A program made the translations under genes and the position numbers. Below are positions 37,888-49,915 of a stretch of 64,000 nt of DNA, piece after piece. The stretch spans positions 375,985,392 to 376,049,391 of the forward strand of contig NC_081415.1 of NCBI RefSeq assembly GCF_030272615.1, read 5' to 3'. Source of the DNA: Cryptomeria japonica. Its lineage: Eukaryota; Streptophyta; Pinopsida; Cupressales; Cupressaceae. How positions within the stretch are numbered: the stretch's first letter is position 1; each line of letters starts with the position of its first letter. Under the pieces are notes generated by a model. The model did no database searches. It saw only the letters and a program-made list of their open reading frames with translations, and had not been told where the DNA came from.

Positions 37888-40800
37888 TTAGTTACCATTG
37901 GGAGGTGGCAACTGATAAAAAATGGATTTGTACTTTGTCTTGGCTTCGGTGAGAGCGATAGAGAGTGCATCCTTTACACTATCCATTAAAGAATTTTGTG
38001 CATTAATATCATCCAATAATGAAATTAAGCCATCTAAAGTGCTTCCCTCTTGTGTAGTAGAGAGATAAGTGGCTCGGTTTAGCTGTTCTTGAACGGATGA
38101 AAGATGAGGAAGGAATAATGTTTGAAGTGTCATTATGTCCATCCTGATCTGGTGTTCTTCATTCCTCAGTTCCAATTGTTGAGCCATGAGCTATTGTAGC
38201 TTAGTATAAAAATTCTGAACTGAATTGGGCTCGGGGGTCAACTTATTTGAGAGATCGGTGATCTCTTTCTCAATTGCTTCTGTTTTATTCTTAATGTCCT
38301 TAAGAAATAAAGAAAATGTGCAGAGTTTCTGAAATAATGAAAGAATGTGCTTGAGTTGAGGGGACAACTCAACAATAAATTTGACAAGTTTTACCTTGCC
38401 AATAGCAATGGATTTCTGTACTTCCTCTATCATTTTAGCAGTTAGCTCCTTGTCTTTTAGTTTGCTCAAGTATTCAGATGCATCTACTCTAGATGTCTCA
38501 ATCTGATTTAGGAGTTCATCCAATTGAATATGGATGGCTGCATCGGTTGATACTGTAGCTGAAGGTAGCATATCTGATAGTAAGCTCTTTACCTTCTGAA
38601 GTACTTTATTCTTCTTTTGTATGGCCAATTGCTTCTCCTGTTCGGCCTTTGCTTTGCACAGTTCACCGAATTCATTGAGTGCCTGCCCTTTCAATTTGGA
38701 GATGTCTACATTGGGCAACACTATCAGTTTTGATAAATCAATTTTGAAACTATGCTTTTTCAACTTCTTTTCTTTACCTTTCACTGGGTGAACCACTACA
38801 ATAGCTTGAGAGGCTTGAGAACCCTCGGTAGGTTGCTCGGTAGAGACAACACTTTTGTCAGTTTCCTTGGCCTTGGTAGTGTCCTGCAGTGTCTCGGTGC
38901 TTGGTGTCTCAGCTATAACATTTTCCGTGCTACAAGGTGCTTGAGAGGTTTGTTCTTGTGAAGTACCTTCTGCTGTAGACTTTTGACCTTTGGTGCCTTC
39001 ACCTGTAGCTTGAGGAGCTTCGGTTGTAGCAGGTTGATTGATTGGTGGGTAAGGCTAAACTTGTTCCAAAACAGATTCACTAGAGACAAGTTTTGCATAA
39101 GCATTGCCTTCTATCATTTCTTGTTCAGGTGCCTCTGCATCCATGATATCTTCATCTATTTGAATGGTGACAGTAGGGTCTTGCTCGGTGACATCAGGCT
39201 CTTGGTCGGTGACATCGACTATTTCCACTATAGATTGTTCACCAGCATTCTTTCTTCAAAAGATGGTCTTCCATTGCTCTTTTGTTTCCTTCTCCACTTC
39301 TATATACAGGCCATTCATCAATTTCAAGGCCTTTTGTTTTACTGTAAACTGAGTTTGGCTATTTGTCAGATGTTCTTTTATTTCATCAACCGACATATCA
39401 GGAAAGAGATGCACCAAACTTCTTTCTCTGATTTGTTTCTCTGAGTCTATGGCATATTGCCATCGGGTTTCAATATGTGCATATAATTCCGTAGGAATAG
39501 AATTACATATTTCTAATGGGACCACTCAGAATTTGAGAAGTGTGCAAATGACAGCTTCTTCAATTTGCCTCTTTTCATCAGCAGATCTGGATTCATATTT
39601 GACAAATCTAAATCCACCAAATCCACCATATTCCTTTAAATTATTACAAAAAAATTCTACACTATGTACATCTACCTTCTTGCTTTTCACAATCTGAAAT
39701 CTATTTGCATCTTCAGATTCGGTATCACTCGACTCTTTTGGCAAAATGAGTCTCCAAGTAGATTTCTTGTAAGTTCTAGTTACCTTAGGAATGACAAGAG
39801 TCCTTTGTTTCTTACTTGGTGATGCAACAGATGCCCTTGTGTTAGGTCTCTTTGTTGGAGGGGTCAGTAGGGCCATTGAAGTGTCATGTTTCTTTCTCTT
39901 CAACACTTTTCCCTTGGGCAATTCGGTGCTAAGTGTTATGGCTGCTTCTTGGGCTTTTGTCTCCTCTTCGGTGATGGCTAGAACTCCTTTGATAGGTGTG
40001 GAGGAAGACTCTTCTCCAAATTTCTCAGTTAATGCCTTAATCATCTTTGTAGCTTTTCTTGTAGCCTTAGGTACTACAATGCTCATTTTTACTTTTTCCT
40101 TCACCTCTTCATAGGTTCCATACCTCAGCTCGGTAGTATGCCTTGGCAATGATAGATAGGCATCAATTTGCTATTGTGTGATATCAAAATCAATCTCGTA
40201 ACCCATAGGTGACAAAGATTGAGTCCTTGGTTCCACAACATTCATATAACAGTAATCGGTGTTGACCTCAAAACATATTTCATCTTTGTATTTTTCTACC
40301 AGCTGTGGTAGAATCCGGTACCTGTTATGCATTTTCTCTTGGAACTTGCTGAAGTAATCATCCATTATATCATTAAAGTTATCACCTAACTTCTTGATGA
40401 AGTCATTGATCTGATGGGTGATTGGTTGGTGTAGTTCCCAAACAACTTTACCGACTATTGGAAAAAACTTTTCAAAGTAGAAAAACATACATGCAAGTAG
40501 TGATCCAAATTTTAGAGTATTTGCTGAGTTGTTCTTCTTTGGCTTCTTGATTGTGTTCAGATTTTCAAACAAGTTCTTCAGCAATACTTCACACAAGTCA
40601 ATTTTCATGCCTTTCTTAACAATTTTGTATGCTAAGTCCACTGCTGGATAGGGTACACTATTTTCCCTTGCCGATTGGAAGAAACAGTAACCAATTACTC
40701 TAATGGCAAATTTGAGTTCAGGATCAGTGACATTGTTCAACTTTAGACCTCTGTAATCCGATTCAACTCTAGTTAAACTGATCAATTCCTTCTGTGATAT

Positions 40801-41247
40801 CATTTTCTGTGCTCGGGCATGATCATAGATAGGGTAACCGGTAATCAGATGAATGATTTCTTTAGTGATCTTAAACGGTTGCTCTTGTAGCCACATGAAA
40901 TCATCATGCACTTGGCTTAGTACAAACTTGACCCACTGGGGTTTGAACACATGGGGATAGGTTAGGGCTTCAGTCAATCCCTTGATTTTGATATGCTCAT
41001 ACTTGCTATCCATTTTACCATCTGTGCACAATTCATCATATGCATCTTTGATCTCAACATGACCAAGTTCTTCAACATGACATTTTGTGAAGAATCTCAC
41101 ATCCTCGACTAACAAGACTCGATCTGGGATGAGTGAAAAAGCAGTTTTGTCATCTGGTTCAGATGCAATTTTGGGAGTCAAAGAGTATTTTAGTGAGGGC
41201 TTTTCTTCATTTGTGACAACAATGGGGTCTTGGATCTTAGATGTCAT
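37888..41247 (-). pseudogene. E4 ORF2: giant protein of unknown function, broken
   Basis: One continuous frame of about 1120 codons, starting at 41247 (MTSKIQDPIVV), with in-frame stops at 40171, 39526, 39256, about 39057 and 38191. Residues 1-360 form the best conserved part, with FKITKEIIHLITGYP near residue 125, MKIDLCEVL near 213 and NTLKFGSLLACMFFYFEKF near 245. Next come a basic, Ser/Thr-rich stretch that looks nuclear-localising, a helical block (PTELYAHIETRWQYAIDS), an acidic and Pro/Thr-rich linker, and a long helical C-terminus. E5 ORF2 matches it block by block. No enzyme motif is recognised. The first block faintly resembles plant transposon-associated domains of unknown function, but this is unverified. 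Confidence 0.82.
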
Positions 41248-41801
41248 TTTGATTTTAGATAAAAATTGACACAGGAACCTTGGGGTTTGAGAACTTAACA
41301 AACGATAGACGCTTCACACTCAGCAGATAATAAGAACTTAATGAGTTCGGTAAACTAGCTTAGCAATGCGATGAGATTCGATGTAAATACCTTAGATTTT
41401 GCTTTGAATATGGTTTGATTGCTTGGATTCGCTTTGCTCTGCTTCTCGAAAACTTAGTGAATGAAAATGATCGTGAAAAACATTTTAAGTACTCAAAAAT
41501 ACCTTGTTGGGCTCCATGCAAGTTAGGTTAAAGACATTAAATGCACTCAGTTCACTTAACTTTCTTTCCCTTTATTTTGCACTTTAACCGAGTAACCGGA
41601 TTTCCTTCATATACCGACTTGATAGGCTTCTTGAATTCACCGACTTAATAGTTTTCCTATAAAGTGCTCCAAAAGACTTTGATAGAATTTCAAACTTACT
41701 ACTACATCTTACTATGCAGATTTTGAATTCAGTACATACTAAAATAGGAACTGTTTAAGATTTAACCTTGTGAGAATGCAGTCCCTTCATACCTTTATCG
41801 A
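41248..41801 (-). other. E4 ORF1-ORF2 spacer
   Basis: About 550 bp without an ORF. The part at 41383-41450 (minus strand: GAGCAAAG..., AGCAATCAA..., AAGGTATTTACA) resembles the stretch just upstream of ORF2 in E5 (47822-47886). It could be a 5' leader or an internal control region for ORF2. Nothing else is recognised. Confidence 0.45.
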
Positions 41802-43154
41802 TTAATTTGGAGTGGGAGCACCTAACTCAGTAGGTAAGGTGCTTTCTTTATTTGACACAATTTCCTTCTTTCTCCAAATCATCTTTAATTTCTCTTTTAT
41901 TTCCTCGGTGTCTTCTCTAGGTTGATCTCTGCAATCTCTAGCCAAGTGTCCAACTTTGTGACAATGAAAACATGCCATACCAGGATTTCTCCATGATCTT
42001 CGGTTATTCATTCCAAACCTTATAAAGCAGTTGGCACTTATATGTCCATATCTTCCACAACATTCACACCATATCCTTGTATTGTAGTCCCATGGTACTG
42101 CAGAATATTGTCGGTAAGGATCTGTGTGAGTTTGGTAACCTCTAGTATTTGCTCGGTGTGCAGACCACATGTGGTTCTTTTTCTTAAACCAACACTTCTC
42201 AGTACTATGTCCATATCTATTGCAGTTTTTACAAAACCCTTTGAATTTTGCCTTCTGATAATTGTTAACAGACTTTGTCCTACATTGATTAGATGTGTGA
42301 CCATATTTATTGCAATTGTAACAATAACCATTGGTCTTAGTGGTATTCAGTTGCTTACCTTTTCTGATTTGACACATGTTGGCAGTATGACCTTGATTTC
42401 CATAGTAGTAGCAAATAGGTTTCTTCCTTTTGATGTTATTCCTTCTTCTAGCTTGTTTTGATGATTCTCCTCTCTCGGTAGTGCAGATTCCCTTCTCGGT
42501 AGAGTCTTTTCCTTTGTAACCGAGTCCTCCTTCTTTGTAGGGTTGTCTTGTGTTCAGTTGCTCATCCAACATCTTTGATGCTTCATAACTCTTCTTCAGT
42601 GTTTCCTTGGATTTCTTCTCTATTTCAAGTTCATTGCTCAACCTTGATACTTCAAGTTTCAATGCTTGATTCTCATCATCTTTCAGATTTGCTTCATGAT
42701 GTGTATAACCTAGTTGATCTGTCAAATTTTGTTGAATACCAGTTAGCCTTATGATTTCATCATTCTTATCAAATACTAAGACTTCAAGTTGTTGTTTCTC
42801 TCTTTGTAGATCTCTTGCTTTATCCTTGGCTATCCTTAATGCATCTAGATTTTCAGTCATCTGTGTACTGAAATGTTCATGTTCTCTTTTCATTGTTTTT
42901 AGTTGATCAGCCAATGCTTTGTTCTTTTCTTTCAACATTCCAATCATTTCTGCAGTTTCTTCAGATATACTATTCTCAGATGATGTCTCGATTTGTTCCA
43001 CTAACTCTTGAGAATCCTGCAAGTCATCAGATAATCTTCTCCTTACTTTCAGAGATTTTTGCATTTGCCTTTACATGTTTGCAATCACTTGATTTGCATT
43101 ATCCAGCTCTTCTTGTAGATACACAATCTTCCAAGATTGTTTATAGCCTTCCAT
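41802..43154 (-). pseudogene. E4 ORF1: coiled-coil protein with five CCHC zinc knuckles
   Basis: About 450 codons from ATG 43154 (MEGYKQSWKIVYLQEEL) to 41802, with a single in-frame stop at 43071. Residues ~60-220 are a long heptad-rich coiled coil (MLKEKNKALADQLKTMKRE, LEVSRLSNELEIEKKSKE). Five CX2CX4HX4C knuckles follow: CYYYGNQGHTANMC (second Cys is Tyr), CYNCNKYGHTSNQC, CKNCNRYGHSTEKC, CECCGRYGHISANC and CFHCHKVGHLARDC. The family role is probably Gag-like: self-association through the coiled coil and RNA binding through the knuckles. There is no recognisable capsid (UBN2 or Retrotran_gag) domain. It is first in the element, directly after the primer site. Confidence 0.85.
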
Positions 43155-43202
43155 TGATAAGATCTTTCTCTTTAGGTAGTTAAACCCTTTTCCAAGATTC
43201 AA

Positions 43203-43214
43203 GCTCTGATACCA
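43203..43214 (-). other. E4 primer binding site
   Basis: Minus strand TGGTATCAGAGC, an exact match to the initiator Met-tRNA 3' end, two bases from the right LTR. It fixes the element's orientation. Confidence 0.93.
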
Positions 43215-43216
43215 AT

Positions 43217-44414
43217 TGTTAGGCCCAATATGGAAAGCTAATGTACTGAGAGGGGAGGGGTGAATCAGTACTTCAAATCCTTTTCTCAACAATAGCTTTA
43301 CTGTTATGCATAAACAGAATAGTGCAGTAACATAAAACAAAACTATAATCAATAGATAACATTCATACATGATTCACTCCATAACACATATATTTTGGTC
43401 ACGCAGAAACTCTTGGTTAGAGAGAAAAACTACGGTGGGGATGGCACCCAGAACTTCACTACTGCAATAATAAAGAGTGCTCAGTTAGAGCTACATTTAG
43501 CTATTTCTGATAGCTTACCCTGTTAGGAGTATTAAGATCAATTAGATCTACCTTGCTAAAGGATTTATACAACACTATATAAGTGTAGCACCTGGTTAAA
43601 GGATTTATAATTTATAGACTTGGTTAGAGTCTTTTACCCTATTAAAGGTTTCTCTTACAACTTCAAAATATTACAATATAATCATTACAAATATCTGCAA
43701 CTTTACATCTAAAATGTTGTAGCAGATTCTATGTACTCAAAATAAGATTACCTTGCCTATAGCATACCTCGGTAACTCATAAAGTAACTCAGTAAGCCCT
43801 TCTGTTTACTCTGTTCCTTGACTGTTCTCTGATAACCTTCTCAGTGACCTTTGTGTCTCTGTAATAGTCATAATACTCTGTGATTTCTCATGTATCACAT
43901 AAGTCTTGCTTCATACACATATGCACACACTTTTCTCACATTCACACCTTTTCTAACCCTAAATTCATGCTATATAAATAGACTTCTTATGTCGGTGATC
44001 TGATTCATTGCTTTGATCTTACAAACATGATTTCTCGAATAAATAACCATGCAAAATATTTCATTGGTTAGATGACCTCAAAATTATACAAAATTTGTAT
44101 GTGCAATTTCCAATGTGATAACAATTCTGTGTGCCTCGATCTTGTAACACGTTTTCATATGTGTGTCCAGGTTCAATGAATCTGGTAACATGTTTCACTC
44201 GGTGTATATCAACTTAGTGTATTATCTTTTTTGCTTGGTAGTCATAAAATAACACTCAGTAGACAGCTCGGTGTATACTGGGCTTTGTGACTGTTTTCCT
44301 TCTGTAACCGACTGGGCTGTTCATACCGACTAAATATTTCGATAGTGGTAACCGACTAGAGTATATAGAATGACTTTGTATATAAAACTAATGGAAATTT
44401 GATAATTAGTAACA
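43217..44414 (-). repeat. E4 5' LTR (right)
   Basis: 1198 bp, plus strand TGTTAGGCCC...TTAGTAACA, with proper TG/CA ends. The hairpin GTACTGA/TCAGTAC at 43243-43271 is perfectly paired. TATATAAATA (43971-43980) can be read as a TATA box on either strand. Confidence 0.92.
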
Positions 44415-45603
44415 ATGCCTTGAAAGACTTGATTTCAAAGCATCAAAATTAGGGTTTGGAGGCACAATGACATTTCCAAGCGTGAGTCCCGATCTTGGAG
44501 CAGTGGGCATGATTTTGGCTAGCATTGTGCTCTTAGGACCTCATTTCAAAATTTGTGCCTTGAAAGCCCCAGTTTCGAAGCATCAAAATTGAGCTTTGGA
44601 GGCACAACGAGCATTTGGGGTGCAAGACACGATTACAGAATGAGAGGCATTAAAATGTGATTTTGACTAGCATCGTGCTCTTAGGACCTCGTTTTAGAGC
44701 TTCTACCTCAAAAGCCCTGGTTTCAAAGCGTAAAAGTCAGGAATTGGAGGCACAATGAGATTTTGGGGTGTGAGTCACGATTCCGGAGCCGCAGACATTA
44801 AAACGTGATTTTCACTAGTATCTTTCTCTTAGGACCTCATTTCGGAGCTTGTGCCTCAAAAGCCCCAGTTTCAGAGCATTAAAATCGGGGTTTGGAGGAA
44901 CAATGAGCTTCCAGGGGTTCGAGCCTTGATTTTGGAGCCATAGGCATCAACATGTGATTTTGACTAAAATCATGCTCTTAGGACCTCATTTGGGAGGTTG
45001 TGCCTTGAAAGCCCTAGTTTCAGAGCATCAAAATTGGGGTTTGGAGGCACAATGAGCATTCAGGTTGCAAGTCCAAATTCTGGAGTCATCGACATCAAAA
45101 CATGATTTTGAATGGCATCGTTGTCTTGGGAGGTCATTTCAGATCTTGTGACTTGAAAACCTAAGTTTTAGAGTGTCAAAATTGGTGTTTGGAGGGACAA
45201 TGATCTTTCAGGGCATGAGTCCAAATTCTGGAGTTGCAGGCATCAAAACGTGATTTTTACTAGCATTGTGTTGTTAGGAGCTCATTTTGGACCTTGTGCC
45301 TCGAAAACCCTGGTTTTGGAGCGTCAAAATAGGGGTTTGCTAGCACAACAAGTATTCGGGGCGTGAGTCCTGATTCCAGAGCTGTGGGTGTCAAAATGCA
45401 CTTTTGACCGACATTGTGCTCTTAGGACCTCATTTTAGAGCTTTTGCCTCAAAAACCCCAATTTCAGAGCATGAAAATTAGGGTTTGGTGGCACATCGAT
45501 CTTTCAAGGTGCTAGTTCCAATTCTAGAGCCACGAGCATCAAAACGTGATTTTTACTGGCATCGTGCTCTTAGGACCTCATTTCGAAGCTTGTTCCTCGA
45601 AAG
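44415..45603. repeat. 148-bp satellite array, segment D
   Basis: Eight monomers between E4 and E5, in the same orientation as the rest. They lack the marker types of the higher-order region and look like plain diverged monomers. The first bases atgcc are the E4 target duplication and the last, gaaag, the E5 one. Confidence 0.9.
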
Positions 45604-46377
45604 TGTTGGCAAATGCACACTCCAATGAGACATTGTAGGTGATTGAAGGTTTTGTCATTGATGGAAACCTTACAATCCTATGACACCGGCAATGTAATCT
45701 ACTGGCACCAGCAAAGTTAGATTCTACACCAGCACACAGACCACTGACACTGACAGTGAAAGAAAGCATACCAACACATAAGCCGACAGGAATTTTGTTG
45801 TTAATATATTTTGTTTATTATTGTAAAAATCATTGTAAGCCGACTTGGCAAGTTGTAAAATGACTCTTATATAAGAGAGATCATTGTAGAAAAATTATGT
45901 AAGTATAGAGGAATGTAATTAGGCGAAATAAGGCAGACCTATCATGCGAATTATAGGTTAAGGGTTTATGTAAGAAGCAGAGCAGAAACCGGTACTGGAT
46001 CTGGCATTATAGATGCTATTTTGAAACAGTACAAGACACTGGATTTATATAATCCATTTTGTAAGTTAGTGAGACTTCCCATTTTGTAATTAAGCAGTGA
46101 GCTCTAGGCACTTGGCATTATATTCTCTTATTGGCTAGTAAGTGAATATTGTGGGTCACAAATCCCACCGAGGTTTTTCCCACACCGGGTTTCCTCGTTA
46201 AAATATTGTGTTATGGTGTGTTTTTCATGTGGTTGATTTTGTCTCTATTTATTGCATTACTTTTAGTTTACTGGTACACAGTATTAATATTCTCTACATG
46301 TTTTAAATTAAGAAAATCTTATTACTGGCTAGATACTAATTCACACCCCCCTCTCAGTATCTGTGGGAATCCTAACA
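45604..46377 (+). repeat. E5 5' LTR
   Basis: 774 bp, TGTTGGCAAATG...GAATCCTAACA. It contains the perfect palindrome CTCTTATATAAGAG (45864-45877) as TATA region and the hairpin GATACTAA/TCAGTATC (46332-46361). It lacks ~30 bp present in the 3' LTR near 60830. Confidence 0.92.
45864..45877 (+). promoter_or_regulatory. E5 TATA region in a palindrome
   Basis: CTCTTATATAAGAG is a 14-bp perfect palindrome containing TATATAAG. It is also perfect in the 3' LTR at 60567-60580. Probable core promoter. Confidence 0.6.
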
Positions 46378-46379
46378 AT

Positions 46380-46391
46380 TGGTATCAGCAC
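46380..46391 (+). other. E5 primer binding site
   Basis: TGGTATCAGCAC two bases after the LTR. It matches initiator Met-tRNA except in the last bases. Confidence 0.82.
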
Positions 46392-46430
46392 TTGGTCCTC
46401 TATTTTCAGAAGCCTAACAGCTTGAGGAAG

Positions 46431-47585
46431 ATGTTGACACCAGTAGAGATGAAAAACTTGATGAAGCAACTATAAGGAGCTCTCTCAGACTATGATGGAG
46501 AAAAATTGAAAATTATCAAACTTGAAGATAACCTAAAAGCAGCTCAGGTTATTATTCAAGCACTTCAAGAAAATCTTACTATTTCAAGAAACAAGAGAAG
46601 AGAACTTTGTGAAAAGATGCAAAATGAGAATGATGAAAAGGAAACTCTTAGTGATATGATAAACAAGCTGAAATAAGAGAACATGACAACAAAGAATGAG
46701 ATGCAGGATATGACTATGAGATTTTATAAATAAATTGAAGATAGAAAGAAGAATGAAGAAGACTTGACTAGAAGACTAAATGATGCTGCAAATGAAAACA
46801 CAAGACTCAGTTATGAAAATGATATGTTGAAGACAGACCTAATGCATGCACAAAATGACTCAAATGAACTCATGAGACAAAAAGATATCTTGGAAGGATA
46901 ACTGGCTGCTACAAATCAACATAAAGAGAAATTCAAGAAAAGCTCAGAAGAACTTGGTGACTTATTGAAGAATCAGAAACCTAATGGTGACACTAATGGT
47001 CTTGGCTTTGAAACTGGTGAAAGCTTCGGTACTGCAAACACACAGGATCATAGAAAATCGGTAAGACAACCTACTGCTTATAAATTTAATGGAAAATGCT
47101 TTAACTATAACAATTATGGTCATAGAGAAAATCAATGTAGATCTAGAAATTATCAGAATATCAATGTACCCACTGGTCAATGTTCAAAATGCAACAAAGT
47201 TGGTCATAATTCTGAGAATTGCAGAATGAATGTAAGATGTTATGTTTGTGGAAGATTTGGACACTTATCTAATAAATGTAGAACACAAACCGGCATAGGT
47301 TATGGAAAGGCTATTTAGAGAAATAATGTGACTTGTTATGCATGTAACAAAATTGGGCATATTGCTAAATTTTGTAGAAGCAAGTCCTCACCGGTAGACA
47401 ACAAAGGTCCTAGTTTGAAAGGAAAAGAAAAGGTTGAAGAAGCTAAGCGAGAATTCTCAAAACAATGGATCAAAAACTTAGACCTAAATGGTGTTGGGAA
47501 TACTCCTCCACCAGTAGAACCAAGCAACACTCCACCGACAGAACAGAGTAGCACTCCACCGACAGGAGTCTCTTCATCTAATTGA
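46431..47585 (+). pseudogene. E5 ORF1: coiled-coil protein with four CCHC zinc knuckles
   Basis: Frame of 384 codons from ATG 46431 (MLTPVEMKNLMKQL) to TGA 47583, with five in-frame stops, the last at 47316. The first ~180 residues are heptad-rich coiled coil (EDNLKAAQVIIQALQENL, ENTRLSYENDMLKTDLM). Four knuckles follow: CFNYNNYGHRENQC (second Cys is Tyr), CSKCNKVGHNSENC, CYVCGRFGHLSNKC and CYACNKIGHIAKFC. The C-terminus is Pro/Ser/Thr-rich with short PPT-S repeats. It has the same plan as E4 ORF1 with one knuckle fewer. A Gag-like RNA-binding role is inferred. No capsid domain is recognised. Confidence 0.84.
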
Positions 47586-47889
47586 AGAAAATTTCTTTGA
47601 GGGTTTGGCAATCAAATGAGAAATATGCTATTATTCCCTTGGTTAATGGTAAGAAGTTGAAATTACTTCTATATTGACAGATATGTTAAGTGATTACTTA
47701 ACTGACAAGCATTAAATATGGTAGTTGGTAGTTTGACATTATAAATTAATTTTTTTGGCTCCATTTCACTTCATCGAGCATTCAAACATTCGAAGAGTGC
47801 AAAATTTCCAAAGTTAAGGCATTTCGAGCAAAGAGGCAAAGCACTTCAGCAATCAATCTTTCCAAAGGTAGAAAAAGGTATTTACAATC
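47586..47889 (+). other. E5 ORF1-ORF2 spacer
   Basis: About 300 bp without an ORF. Its last ~65 bp (GAGCAAAGAGGCAAAGC, CAGCAATCAA, AAAGGTATTTACAATC) resemble part of the E4 spacer and end seven bases before the ORF2 start. Possible leader of a separate ORF2 transcript. Confidence 0.45.
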
Positions 47890-49915
47890 ATGGCATCCTA
47901 TTTTGTACCTGAATTCATAGCAAACCCTATTGTAGTTGAGGTAATCAAATGCCCTAGGCCCATATTTCATCTAGTTCCCGAGATAGCTAAAAATGATGAT
48001 AATGTTGGTGCATTTTCCCAAATTCCCAAAGGAGTTGTTTTTGTTGAAGACCCTAGAATGTACATCCATTGCCACAGAAGAATTAGGTGATGAGGAAATC
48101 AAGAACATGTACAAAACTGTCATATGTGGTGATTCTGGTAATGTAAAGCCTGAACACAAAATTATTGAAACCCTAGGATTCACTAAAATCCTCAGCATTC
48201 CGGATTTCCCTAAGGAAGTTATTAGGATAGTATTGAGCAGGGCACATGGTGCATTCTTTTGGCTAGATTCAATTCACAAAATCACTAAGGAAGCTGTGAA
48301 AGCTGTAACAGGGTTACCTTCCACCGGTAACAAACTAGACAAGACAAACAAGGTCTCAAATGACCTAGTAATGAACCTAACAGGTGCAACATCCAACAAA
48401 AGGTCTTTAAGGGTGTATGATGTAACTGACATAAATGTGAGATTCATTAGCATGATTCTAGGTTACAAAACATCACATGCAAACAGACTTAGCTCAGTTT
48501 CCAGCTTATGCATAAAAAGTGCTCATGATATGGTTAAAGATAATGTGAAAATTGATGTATGTGAATGGTTAAAGGATGAACTTATTGACAATCTGGGAAA
48601 GATCAAGAAGGATAAGAAAGGGACATTCAGATTTGGTAACTTGTTTGCTTAATGCTACATATAACCAAATAGGTGCCCGGTATAGGTAATAAGAACCTTG
48701 GATTTGACATATCGGTAGGCAAATAGTTATCTGACTTATTAAGCAACATGGGTGAAAACAGAGAAAAGAATATTAATGAATACTTTCAAGCATTAAAGGC
48801 CAGAATGAATGCTAGAGTCAGACTATCACAAGGAATTGTAAATAAATATAAGGATGATATATGCTTTGTGATTAAGAAGGATGAGATCTGGATGGAAGCA
48901 GTTATCCCAAGAATAATTCGGGTTACTGAAATGGGTTATGAGACAGATGATCACATCATTGAAACATATGCTAAAGCCCTTCTGGAAGCACCAAATGAAC
49001 CCAAGGAAGAGGTATTTGGCAGTGTTGAAACCATTGAAAAATAAATTCAATCCAAGAAGAGAGTAAAGAAAGTAGAAGCAATAGTGAGGAGAGGTTCAAG
49101 GCAGGCTAAGGCTATCAAAGAAGATGTAGTGAAACAAATCGGTATCACTGAAGACGAGTTACAGGCACAACAACTAGAAACTCACCTTTCACCGGTAGCA
49201 ACTTCTTTAGAGAGTGACATGCCAGCTGAATTTAAGAGAGTTGTAAGGAAAAGACAACCTTCACCGGTATCCACACCTTCACCTAGAAGAACCAGGCAAA
49301 AAAAATAGGCAGTGAGGCTCCCAATCAAGAAGTCTACTCCTAAGAAGAAAAAGTTGACACCAAAGAAAAGGACTCAACAAAATATTTCTCTGATTGACAG
49401 ACTGTTGGATGAAATCATAGAAGAAGGAAAACTTAAAAACATCAATAAACTATATGACTTACTATCAGTTGATGATAAAGAAAAAGTTGAAAACGGTGTT
49501 ATTTTACACTTGGATATCTACAAAAAGTTCTTGATGAAAGATGTAGATGAACTACCAGATGAACTATTCAAGAGACTGGAAGCAAGAAGACAATCTATTG
49601 TAGAGCTTGACAAGAAAATAAAAATTGAAAAATTACTTGCTATCTACCCAGTTAACTCTCCAAAAGAAATAGATGATCTAATTGTAGAGGCTAACTGGTC
49701 AGTATTCTCTACTGCACATCGGCATATTGCACTAATGGTTGGAAGAGTAAATGAGGTTGCAGAAGAAACTAAAAATGCATGGGATATTCCTTGTTGAAAA
49801 GGAAAAATAGGAAGAGTATAGAAACCCTAAACCAATCAAGGTATATCAGAAAGACAAGGATAAGGGTAAAGGAAAGGTTGGTGGTCCTCCAAGAATCAAC
49901 ATAAGAGATAACTTA
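47890..49915 (+). pseudogene. E5 ORF2, 5' part: giant protein of unknown function, broken
   Basis: Starts MASYFVPEFIANPIVVEV at 47890. A frameshift lies near 48065, after VEDPRMYIHC. The next frame (EELGDEEIKNMYKTV, IHKITKEAVKAVTGLPSTG, VKIDVCEWLKDELIDNLGKI, FRFGNLFA) matches E4 ORF2 closely. A second frameshift and two stops lie at 48650-48730. The frame from 48748 (YKDDICFVIKKDEIWMEAV) runs on with stops at 49042 and 49306, through a basic segment rich in Lys and Ser-Pro, to the helical block DELPDELFKRLEARRQSIVEL ... VNEVAEETKNAW, which also matches E4. E6 inserted at 49915. Function is unknown, with no enzyme motif. Confidence 0.8.

Larger units (their letters stand above)
36354..44414 (-). 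mobile_element. E4: RT-less LTR retrotransposon, minus strand
   Basis: 8061 bp bounded by ~1.2-kb LTRs and the 5-bp duplication atgcc (36349-36353 and 44415-44419). The Met-tRNA primer site lies beside the right LTR, so the element runs on the minus strand. Reading that way it has ORF1 (coiled coil plus five CCHC knuckles), a ~550-bp spacer, a giant ORF2, several purine tracts and the 3' LTR. No protease, integrase, RT or RNase H motif is present in any frame. Over the first ~430 aligned bases the LTRs differ at about 3 positions per 100 by eye, so it is fairly young. Confidence 0.93.

Noticed and set aside
37888-41247. Several separate small genes in E4 (207, 89, 201 and 99 codons)
   Set aside because: They are consecutive pieces of one frame divided by single stop codons, and E5 has the same blocks in the same order.
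36354-44414. E4 as an integrated pararetrovirus or a captured host gene
   Set aside because: It has LTRs, a target duplication, a Met-tRNA primer site and purine tracts, but no RT or movement protein. ORF2 is not intron-bearing and recurs in E5, so it belongs to the element.
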